Shown: positions 1-5,055 of the stretch, piece after piece
Position numbering within the stretch: the first letter of the stretch is position 1
Layout: every line of letters begins with the position of its first letter
Origin: Dehalococcoidia bacterium
GTDB lineage: Bacteria > Chloroflexota > Dehalococcoidia > Dehalococcoidales > RBG-16-60-22
Length of the DNA: 19,452 nt
NCBI GenBank assembly: GCA_030615655.1
Contig: JAUWYU010000012.1
Span: forward strand, 1 to 19,452
Direction: 5' to 3'
The notes under the pieces: model-generated
What the model saw: the letters and a program-made list of their open reading frames with translations, nothing else
Told to the model about the DNA's origin: nothing
The model's database searches: none
Position numbers and translations under genes: made by a program

Positions 1-1383
1 CATATAAACAGACTTCGTCCTTATCAGCGGGAAGTGGCCACGGCGGTGCTCGAGAGCGTCTTCGGCGGGAAGGGGCTGACGTTTTCGGTGGAAATCGCCC
101 GGCAGGGGGGCAAGAACGAACTCTCGGCACAGATGGAGATGCTGCTCCTGACCGTCTACATGGGCGAGTCGAAGAACCTGATAAAGTGCTCGCCGACCTT
201 CAAGCCGCAGATGGTAATCTCCATGAGACGTTTGAAGGACAGGCTGAACGATGCCGGATTCAGGGACATCTGGGCGTCGGAGATGGGCTACATCGTCAGG
301 CTGGGGAACGCGAGGGCTATATTCCTCTCGGCAGAAGAGTCGGCCAACGTCGTCGGCAACACAGCCCATATCCTCCTGGAGATTGACGAGTCACAGGACG
401 TCAGCAGGGAGAAATACACCAAAGAGTTCAAGCCGATGGGGGCGACCACCAACGTGACGACCGTCCACTACGGCACCACCTGGGACGACAGCACGCTGCT
501 GGAAGAAGTGAAGCAGACAAACCTGGAACTGGAGCGGAAGGATAAAATCAGGCGCCACTTCCGCTATGACTGGGAAGAGGTCGCGCGGTACAACCCCGAC
601 TACCTTGCCTATGTCGAGGCGGAGAAGGAGCGCCTGGGCGAGAACCACCCGCTTTTCCTGACGCAGTACCGACTTCTGCCGATACACGGCGGGGGTGGTT
701 TTTTGAGCGAACAGCAGAGGGCGCAACTGCAGGGAGAGCATGACAGGAAGCGGCGGGCGGAGCCGGGGCGGGTGTACGTGGCGGGAATAGACCTGGCCGG
801 GGAGGCCGAGGATGTGGAGGACGTCTACATGAGGTTAATGAAGTCGCGCCGTGACGCCACGGTGGTAACAATCGGCGAGCTGGACTTTTCACATAGCGAT
901 GATATCGTCAGAGAGCCCGTCGTTAAAATCGTCGAGCATTACCGGTGGACAGGCATAAAGCATACCGGGCTGTACGCACAGCTGGTGGACATCCTGAGAA
1001 ACGTGTGGCGGTGCCGGAGGGTAGTGGTGGACGCGACCGGAGTGGGGGAGCCGGTGGCATCGTTCCTGAGGAAGTCGCTGGGCACCAGCAAAGTGCTGCC
1101 GTTCAAGTTCACACAGAAATCGAAGAGCGAACTGGGGTTCAACCTGCTGGCGGCGATAAACTCAGGCAGTTTGAAGGTCTATAAAGGGGACGGGTCGGCG
1201 GAGTATAAAGAGTTCTGGCGGGAGATGGAGAAGGCGCGGAGCCAGTACCGGCCGAGCCAGACGATGAACTTCTACGTTGACCCGGGGCAGGGGCACGACG
1301 ACTTTTTAATGAGCCTGGCGCTAGTGGTAGAGGCGGCGAAGCAATATGAACCGAGGGGGGCGTGGGGAGAAGAGAGGGAGTGA
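1..1383 (+). CDS. terL: Phage terminase large subunit, 5'-truncated by the window edge
   Basis: This is the ATP-driven DNA-packaging motor and headful nuclease of a tailed phage. The frame is open back to base 1, so the GTG at 34 is not the real start and the N-terminus lies outside the window. The ATPase has a Walker A-like ARQGGKNE (Lys at 112-114) and a Walker B LLEIDE (Asp-Glu at 385-390). The C-terminal RNase H-like nuclease shows its three acidic positions: GIDLAG (Asp at 790-792), VVVDATG (Asp at 1030-1032) and GHDDF (1297-1302). No stop or frameshift interrupts the visible 460 codons, so it looks functional. A portal gene would be expected next. Instead an AT-rich unit on the opposite strand begins 21 bases downstream, and the portal lies at 9520. 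Whether it belongs to the same element as that portal is inferred. Confidence 0.9.
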   Translation, partial: HINRLRPYQREVATAVLESVFGGKGLTFSVEIARQGGKNELSAQMEMLLLTVYMGESKNLIKCSPTFKPQMVISMRRLKDRLNDAGFRDIWASEMGYIVRLGNARAIFLSAEESANVVGNTAHILLEIDESQDVSREKYTKEFKPMGATTNVTTVHYGTTWDDSTLLEEVKQTNLELERKDKIRRHFRYDWEEVARYNPDYLAYVEAEKERLGENHPLFLTQYRLLPIHGGGGFLSEQQRAQLQGEHDRKRRAEPGRVYVAGIDLAGEAEDVEDVYMRLMKSRRDATVVTIGELDFSHSDDIVREPVVKIVEHYRWTGIKHTGLYAQLVDILRNVWRCRRVVVDATGVGEPVASFLRKSLGTSKVLPFKFTQKSKSELGFNLLAAINSGSLKVYKGDGSAEYKEFWREMEKARSQYRPSQTMNFYVDPGQGHDDFLMSLALVVEAAKQYEPRGAWGEERE

Positions 1384-1404
1384 GGGGTGGTGAGAATAGT
1401 ATCT

Positions 1405-2370
1405 TTAATCAGCCGGATGGTTTTGGTAATAACGCCAGAAGCCTAATGTTTCAAGTAGAAGCCGTCTAGCTAGATGTTGTACATTCGCTACATCATATAT
1501 TGTTAGGGATTTAGCTAGTCTTGATAATTTATGTGAAGATATAGTGCTACGTAGCCAACTAGCATAAGCTATGGCATCAATAATCTTGATATACACATCT
1601 CTGACTTCATAGCTTGCCCATTCTGCTTTTTTTAAAGCGGGGGGCTTTCGTTTTCTCTCTATTTTAGTTGGTGTCTCGCGTAGATTCCATAACAAATCTT
1701 CTGATAAATCTATACCTGCCGAAATAAGGCGTCCTTCAAGCTCATTTTTGACCTCAGGATTCCACATACCATTTATCAAACTTGGTTTTCTATTTGAAGC
1801 ACGTATTTCAAGGGAAAGTTCTTCTAGAACAGAATATGCTTGAATAATTGCATTTGCGTAAAAAACATGTGCTTTTGCTGATATAGTAATAGTTTTACCT
1901 GGTTCCCAGTCACCTTGAGGGTCAAGGTAAAGACGCTCTAATGGCACGGTACGGCAACTTAAGAAATATTTAAAAATAGCGTATTGATATATATATCTTT
2001 GAGAAGCTTTAGCAGAGATTAGACATGAAACAGGCAGATGATGAACACCTATACCATTATGGCCCCCAGCCATTAATTGTTCATAAATCTCATCTGTTGT
2101 ATCGGCACGATTCGGAAAAACTGTTCTATCTTCGTCTGTCAACAAATCACCAGTATAAAGACAGTGAGCTGCTAAAACGAGATTAGCTACATATTGAGCC
2201 CGTTCTTCTGATTGGGCATATATAACAATCTCATTAGCTGGTTCGCTATTAACAATAGTGTGACTCGATGGATTTTGTTCAAGGTATACCTGCCAACCTC
2301 TACCTTTACAGTAAAAGCCCTCTTTCTGGTAGTATTCTAAAATATTGAGATTTGTGTAATATTTTTGCAT
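1405..2370 (-). CDS. Uncharacterised 321-residue protein paired with the TIR gene; possible HEPN-like effector
   Basis: I do not recognise a family. The protein is mixed alpha/beta, without a signal peptide or clear membrane segment. The N-terminal half (1-160) has a strand-rich start and a His-rich stretch near 104-111. The C-terminal half (165-315) is mostly helical and contains R-x5-H at R274/H280 (RSTISSH). That spacing fits the R-x4-6-H motif of HEPN ribonucleases, but a six-residue match can arise by chance. The gene lies downstream of the TIR gene on the same strand with a 119-base gap, and a TATAAT lies just upstream of its ATG, so it may be co-transcribed or have its own promoter. 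Base composition is clearly AT-rich: 21 of 60 bases are G or C at 1501-1560, against 40 of 60 at 1021-1080 in the terminase. This suggests horizontal arrival. A role as effector of a TIR-signalling defence pair is inference from context only. Confidence 0.75.
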   Translation of the reverse strand: MQKYYTNLNILEYYQKEGFYCKGRGWQVYLEQNPSSHTIVNSEPANEIVIYAQSEERAQYVANLVLAAHCLYTGDLLTDEDRTVFPNRADTTDEIYEQLMAGGHNGIGVHHLPVSCLISAKASQRYIYQYAIFKYFLSCRTVPLERLYLDPQGDWEPGKTITISAKAHVFYANAIIQAYSVLEELSLEIRASNRKPSLINGMWNPEVKNELEGRLISAGIDLSEDLLWNLRETPTKIERKRKPPALKKAEWASYEVRDVYIKIIDAIAYASWLRSTISSHKLSRLAKSLTIYDVANVQHLARRLLLETLGFWRYYQNHPAD

Positions 2371-2390
2371 ATCTTTATTACAGAAAATAT

Positions 2391-2396
2391 ATTATA
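2391..2396 (-). promoter_or_regulatory. Possible -10 element for the 321-residue gene
   Basis: TATAAT reads on the minus strand about 20 bases upstream of the ATG at 2370. I see no good -35 at 16-18 bases upstream and only a weak ribosome binding site, so this could be chance in AT-rich DNA. Confidence 0.3.
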
Positions 2397-2489
2397 TCAT
2401 GTTATATTCGGGTATAAAAGCAAATATATTGATATCGTGTCTTAGGGTAGGGGGTAAATGGGAGCGGGCACATAATTCTGTATAATATT

Positions 2490-2858
2490 TTACTTCGATA
2501 GATATTTCTGTAAATTTTTCTTTTTCCAGGCTACTACTGATCCGGCACCTTTTATTTTTTGAGGTTCGTGTCCTTGTTTCCTAAGTTGGAATCTTCTCTT
2601 GCCAATCTCCCTTGCCATTTTAACTTCACGCAGAACACCACTGGCTTGATGAGTATGTTCCCCTAGAAGAACAATAAAAACGTCACATTCTTCTATTTCT
2701 TTTCTGGCGTGTTGTTGCCATTCTGGTTCCTTTTTCTTTAGCGACTTGTCATTGATAGAAAATTGGAATTCAGGTTTTTCAGACTCTGCAATTAGTCTTT
2801 TTTTCATGTCTGAGTCGTGCTCGTAATCGAAACTGACAAATACCTTTGTTTTAGCCAT
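2490..2858 (-). CDS. Small TIR-domain protein, ThsB-like (DUF1863 type)
   Basis: At 122 residues this is a single-domain TIR-like protein of the type found as the sensor/signal synthase (ThsB) in Thoeris anti-phage systems. The fold markers are visible in order: first strand KVFVSFDYEHD (5-15), FSINDKSL (33-40), CDVFIVLLGEHTH (58-70) and SGVLREVKMARE (73-84). Glu78 sits where the catalytic Glu of NAD-processing TIR domains is expected, and a C-terminal VVAWKKK segment completes the fold. In Thoeris, ThsB makes a cyclic ADP-ribose-type signal that activates a partner effector. No SIR2/SLOG or Macro/membrane effector is visible here; the only partner is the 321-residue gene downstream. The start has AAGAGG (2867-2872) at good spacing. 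The gene is AT-rich like its partner and unlike the flanks. A free-standing TIR protein with another signalling role is the alternative. Confidence 0.8.
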   Translation of the reverse strand: MAKTKVFVSFDYEHDSDMKKRLIAESEKPEFQFSINDKSLKKKEPEWQQHARKEIEECDVFIVLLGEHTHQASGVLREVKMAREIGKRRFQLRKQGHEPQKIKGAGSVVAWKKKNLQKYLSK

Positions 2859-2908
2859 AGAAATAACCTCTTAAGAACGTTATTACATTTAATTATTTTA
2901 ACATATTG

Positions 2909-2914
2909 ATTATA
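2909..2914 (-). promoter_or_regulatory. Possible -10 element for the TIR gene
   Basis: A perfect TATAAT on the minus strand lies about 50 bases upstream of the TIR start. No convincing -35 is seen at ideal spacing. An alternative pair is TTGGAC with TATGTT 17 bases on, slightly closer to the gene. Either would transcribe the TIR gene and probably the 321-residue gene. Confidence 0.4.
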
Positions 2915-2971
2915 TTTCTAAAGTCCAATCATCTGGTAGGGGAAAAGGGGAGGGGACTAACGGGATAAGCC

Positions 2972-3060
2972 GAGGATGGTGCGAGGGCGGCCCGCCTACG
3001 CTAACCTGCGCACCGCTCCTCCTGAGCTTTGGCAGGCGAGAGCTACGACGGGCAGGCCTG
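2972..3060. other. GC-rich imperfect inverted-repeat element in a gene-free stretch
   Basis: Bases 2859-3166 (308 bases) hold no gene. They contain the TIR promoter region, this element and a terminator. GAGGATGGTGCG (2972-2983) faces CGCACCGCTCCTC (3009-3021), an 11-bp stem with a small internal bulge. GGCGG and CCGCC repeat inside it, and related GCCCG/CGGGC and CAGGC/GCCTG arms follow to 3060. It could be a degenerate palindromic repeat, a small MITE-like remnant or a structured RNA. No ORF crosses it convincingly. Confidence 0.4.
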
Positions 3061-3091
3061 GGTGAGAAAAGATAACATACGATGGGGAAAA

Positions 3092-3121
3092 GGGGGGCGG
3101 TAGCACTCCCCCTTCTTTTTT
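3092..3121 (+). terminator. Rho-independent terminator with no plus-strand gene upstream
   Basis: GGGGG (3092-3096) pairs with CCCCC (3108-3112) around an 11-base loop that can pair further, followed by TTCTTTTTT. It points along the plus strand, yet no plus-strand gene lies between the terminase end (1383) and here. It may be an orphan whose gene was lost, or a guard against read-through towards 3167. Confidence 0.65.
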
Positions 3122-3124
3122 GTG

Positions 3125-3130
3125 TATTAT
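3125..3130 (+). promoter_or_regulatory. Possible -10 element after the terminator
   Basis: TATTAT directly follows the terminator T-run, with TG immediately upstream. The same hexamer sits at the same place after the terminators at 4193-4198 and, as TTATTATT, near 3619. A -35 is not visible because the upstream bases belong to the hairpin. Its recurrence before three genes is the main support. Confidence 0.35.
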
Positions 3131-3166
3131 TAAGTCAATGAAAATTTAAGAAGGAAGGAGCCAGGG

Positions 3167-3562
3167 ATGAAAATAGGGATAATACGCTGTGACGAGAACA
3201 GCGAAAGGTGCGCGGGGTGGAACTGTTTCCCGGCGATGGCGAATAAGACGGGAGAGTTCAGCGGGTATGACACGATAGAAATCGTGGGATTTGACACGTG
3301 CGGGGGGTGCGGACACGGCAAGCCCGATAAAATAATAAAACGCGCCAAAGTACTCAGGGATAAGGGGGCGGAGGTCATACATCTCGGTAATTGCTTGGCA
3401 AGCGATTGTCCGTCGAAAGACGTATACATAAAAGCGCTGCGAAAGAGAATGAGAATACCCATAGTGGAAAAGACACACGGGGGACCGACTCCCGAGCAAA
3501 TAGCTGCCTATAGAGCAGCTCAGGAAGCTAAGAAGGCCAAGCGGGCGAAAAGCAGGAAATAG
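3167..3562 (+). CDS. CGGC-domain protein (cysteine-rich, probable metal binding)
   Basis: The protein has 131 residues and the hallmark CGGC motif (FDTCGGCGHG, about residues 43-52) of the CGGC family, plus Cys8, Cys15 and Cys20 near the N-terminus and a later NCLASDCP segment. The family fold is alpha/beta, beginning here with the strand MKIGIIRC, and its cysteines are thought to bind metal. Its cellular role is not established. The last 25 residues are a Lys/Ala/Arg-rich tail (AKKAKRAKSRK) that is probably disordered and may bind nucleic acid. The start is set by AAGGAAGGAG just upstream. The gene stands alone, with a terminator on each side. The family identification is good; no specific function can be named. 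Confidence 0.85.
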   Translation: MKIGIIRCDENSERCAGWNCFPAMANKTGEFSGYDTIEIVGFDTCGGCGHGKPDKIIKRAKVLRDKGAEVIHLGNCLASDCPSKDVYIKALRKRMRIPIVEKTHGGPTPEQIAAYRAAQEAKKAKRAKSRK

Positions 3563-3585
3563 GCGGCCACCAGGAGGGGGGAAAA

Positions 3586-3615
3586 GGGGAGGGGATAACC
3601 CTCCCCTCTTTTTTT
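3586..3615 (+). terminator. Rho-independent terminator of the CGGC-domain gene
   Basis: GGGGAGGG (3586-3593) and CCCTCCCC (3599-3606) form a perfect 8-bp stem with loop GATAA, followed by TCTTTTTTT. It begins 23 bases after the stop codon. It resembles the repeat-block terminators in design but is not a close copy of them. Confidence 0.9.
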
Positions 3616-3659
3616 ATGTTATTATTGGCTCAACATGGATGCATAAAGGAGAAGGGGAA

Positions 3660-4130
3660 ATGGTCGAGCTAAAGTACGCAAAAAACATCGTTACCGAGGA
3701 CTTTATGCCGAAGGTCAGTCCGATACCTCCTGAAATGGTTAAAATGATGGAGGACCAGAGCAAGGCAGGAAATGTTATCGACAGGACGCTGATGTTCGGG
3801 ATACAGGACGCGATAGTAAAGGGGTCTTTTTTCGCGGGGTGTGAGTGGATATGGGGGGTGGAGGGTGGGGAGGGGGTAAAGATAGAGGCTGCTCACAGGC
3901 ATGATTGCGATGAAATCATTGGGCTGGTGGGGTCGAGAAGGGATAATCCCCGGGAGCTGGGAGGGGAGGTAGAGTTCTGGATGGAGGACGAGCGGTACTT
4001 ACTTACCAAAAGCTGCCTGATATTTATCCCCAGGGGAACGATGCATTGTCCGCTGGTATTCAGGAGGGTGGACAGTCCCATTTTCCTTTTCGAGGCTGCC
4101 AACAGTACGGTATACGAAAAGCTTAAATAG
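3660..4130 (+). CDS. Cupin-like protein
   Basis: The protein has 156 residues and a single conserved beta-barrel signature. Cupin motif 1 is AAHRHDCDEIIGLVG, with a His-x-His pair and a downstream Glu as metal ligands. Motif 2 is FIPRGTMHCPLVF, which supplies the third His. Cupins of this size bind one metal and act as small enzymes or sensors; the substrate cannot be told. About 70 residues precede the barrel (conserved-looking PKVSPIPPEMVKMM), longer than in a minimal cupin. I chose the ATG at 3660 because AAAGGAGAAGG lies directly upstream; an in-frame ATG at 3639 would place that site inside the coding region. It stands alone between terminators, with the NTF2-like gene 101 bases downstream. 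The two might serve one small-molecule pathway, but nothing proves this. Confidence 0.8.
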   Translation: MVELKYAKNIVTEDFMPKVSPIPPEMVKMMEDQSKAGNVIDRTLMFGIQDAIVKGSFFAGCEWIWGVEGGEGVKIEAAHRHDCDEIIGLVGSRRDNPRELGGEVEFWMEDERYLLTKSCLIFIPRGTMHCPLVFRRVDSPIFLFEAANSTVYEKLK

Positions 4131-4131
4131 G

Positions 4132-4204
4132 GAAAAGATAAAACACGATGGGGTAGGGGGGGGAGCGGTGGCGCTCCCCCTTCTTTTTTGTGTATTATTT
4201 AGTC
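4132..4204 (+). repeat. Intergenic repeat block, copy B (terminator plus TATTAT)
   Basis: This is the second copy of the block at 3066-3136, immediately after the cupin-like gene. The left part (GAAAAGATAA, CGATGGGG) and right part (CCCCCTTCTTTTTTGTG, TATTAT, AGTC) are essentially shared, and the middle hairpin has diverged. Confidence 0.75.
4159..4189 (+). terminator. Rho-independent terminator of the cupin-like gene
   Basis: GGGGGAGCG (4159-4167) and CGCTCCCCC (4172-4180) form a perfect 9-bp stem with loop GTGG, followed by TTCTTTTTT. It begins 29 bases after the stop codon. Confidence 0.92.
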
Positions 4205-4231
4205 GGACGGAACTATTAAGGAGGGTTTATC

Positions 4232-4909
4232 GTGGCAGAAAAAGGACTGGAAGCCAAAGTTAAGGCGATGGAGAAGGAACTACAGAGATTGAAAGACATC
4301 GAGGCGATACGAAAGCTGGAGCACGCGTACAGCTTTTACCTGGTTATGTGGATGCCGGACGAGATTATCGACCTGTTTACCGACCGGTCGGACACGATGC
4401 TGGAGTGGCCGGAAGGGACGTTCTACGGCAAGGACGGTTTGCAACGATTTTTCGGGAACATCAACCCGAATAAAGACCCGGAGTTCATGCACCAGATGAT
4501 GCACCTTTCCGACGTCATCGACATCGCGGAGGATGGGAAGACGGGCAGGGGGAGGTGGTGGGGGTTCGGGGCAATGGCCCTGCCCATGGGTGAAGGCGTC
4601 ATGCAGGCATTTGCCTGCGGAATATATGAGAACGACTTTATTAAAGAGGACGGCGTGTGGAAGCTGTGGAAAATCAAGTGGGTGCCCGTTTACTCGGGTA
4701 CACCGGCGCGGGGATGGGTAAAGGAGGAGCGACTGGCCAAGCCGAGGCCGCCAGGAGAAGGCGCCGGTGGATTACCCGATTGGTGGAAGCCGGATAAGCC
4801 GCCGAAGGGAATCCCTTACGGGTATCCATCGGGCTATATCTTGCCATTCCACTTTAAACACCCGGTAACCGGGAAGGAAACGACCGAGGAAAAACGTAAT
4901 AAATCCTGA
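4232..4909 (+). CDS. NTF2-like / SnoaL-like protein
   Basis: The protein has 225 residues. Residues 1-30 are a charged helix (EAKVKAMEKELQRLKDIEAI). The following HAYSFYLVMWMPDEIIDLFTD...MLEWPEGTFYGKDGLQRFF is the typical start of a SnoaL-like NTF2 fold (about 20-155): long helix, pocket-facing aromatics, then strands such as GRGRWWGFGA and WKLWKIKWVPVY. Members are ketosteroid-isomerase-like enzymes, ring hydroxylase small subunits or binding proteins, so the reaction is open. The last 65 residues are a Pro/Gly/Trp-rich extension (PDWWKPDKPPKG) not typical of the minimal fold. The start is a GTG with AAGGAGGG seven bases upstream. It is a single-gene unit behind repeat block B and ahead of its own terminator. 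Confidence 0.8.
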   Translation: MAEKGLEAKVKAMEKELQRLKDIEAIRKLEHAYSFYLVMWMPDEIIDLFTDRSDTMLEWPEGTFYGKDGLQRFFGNINPNKDPEFMHQMMHLSDVIDIAEDGKTGRGRWWGFGAMALPMGEGVMQAFACGIYENDFIKEDGVWKLWKIKWVPVYSGTPARGWVKEERLAKPRPPGEGAGGLPDWWKPDKPPKGIPYGYPSGYILPFHFKHPVTGKETTEEKRNKS

Positions 4910-4929
4910 TAGACAGGGGTGTAATCGAC

Positions 4930-4956
4930 AGGGGCATTTACGCTCCCCTCTGTTTT
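4930..4956 (+). terminator. Probable terminator of the NTF2-like gene
   Basis: AGGGG (4930-4934) pairs with CCCCT (4945-4949), with a 10-base loop and then CTGTTTT. The stem is short and the T-run interrupted, so it is weaker than the other terminators. ACAGGGG also occurs once just upstream as a direct repeat. Confidence 0.6.
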
Positions 4957-4989
4957 CAGGTTATTCTCAATTGGCAGAGTAGAAATGAA

Positions 4990-5029
4990 CCCCCTCTCCT
5001 CCGGGAGGCAGGATTCGAAGGAGAGGGGG
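4990..5029 (-). terminator. Hairpin terminator of the HTH/TIG operon
   Basis: CCCCCTCTCCT (4990-5000) and AGGAGAGGGGG (5019-5029) form a perfect 11-bp stem with an 18-base loop. Read along the minus strand it lies 26 bases after the stop of the TIG gene and is followed by TTCATTTCT, an imperfect T-run. With the plus-strand terminator at 4930-4956 it separates the convergent units. Confidence 0.7.
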
Positions 5030-5055
5030 CAGCAAAGGGGGTGGGGGCGAGAATA

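Larger units (their letters stand above)
3066..3136 (+). repeat. Intergenic repeat block, copy A (terminator plus TATTAT)
   Basis: This block of about 71 bp is nearly the same as 4132-4204. It starts GAAAAGATAA, then CGATGGGG, a G-run/C-run hairpin, CCCCCTTCTTTTTTGTG, TATTAT and AGTC. The copies differ mainly in the hairpin top and by a few single bases. Each copy ends 27-30 bases before the start codon of an unrelated gene. Confidence 0.75.

Noticed and set aside
34..36. GTG as the start of the terminase gene
   Set aside because: The frame is open back to base 1 and the upstream codons read as terminase-like sequence, so the gene is simply cut by the window edge.
1384..2971. Target-site duplications or att sites around the AT-rich unit
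   Set aside because: I compared the edges by eye and found no convincing direct repeat, and no integrase or transposase gene is present.
3639..3659. Extended start of the cupin-like gene at 3639
   Set aside because: It would place the strong ribosome site AAAGGAGAAGG inside the coding region; the ATG at 3660 is better.
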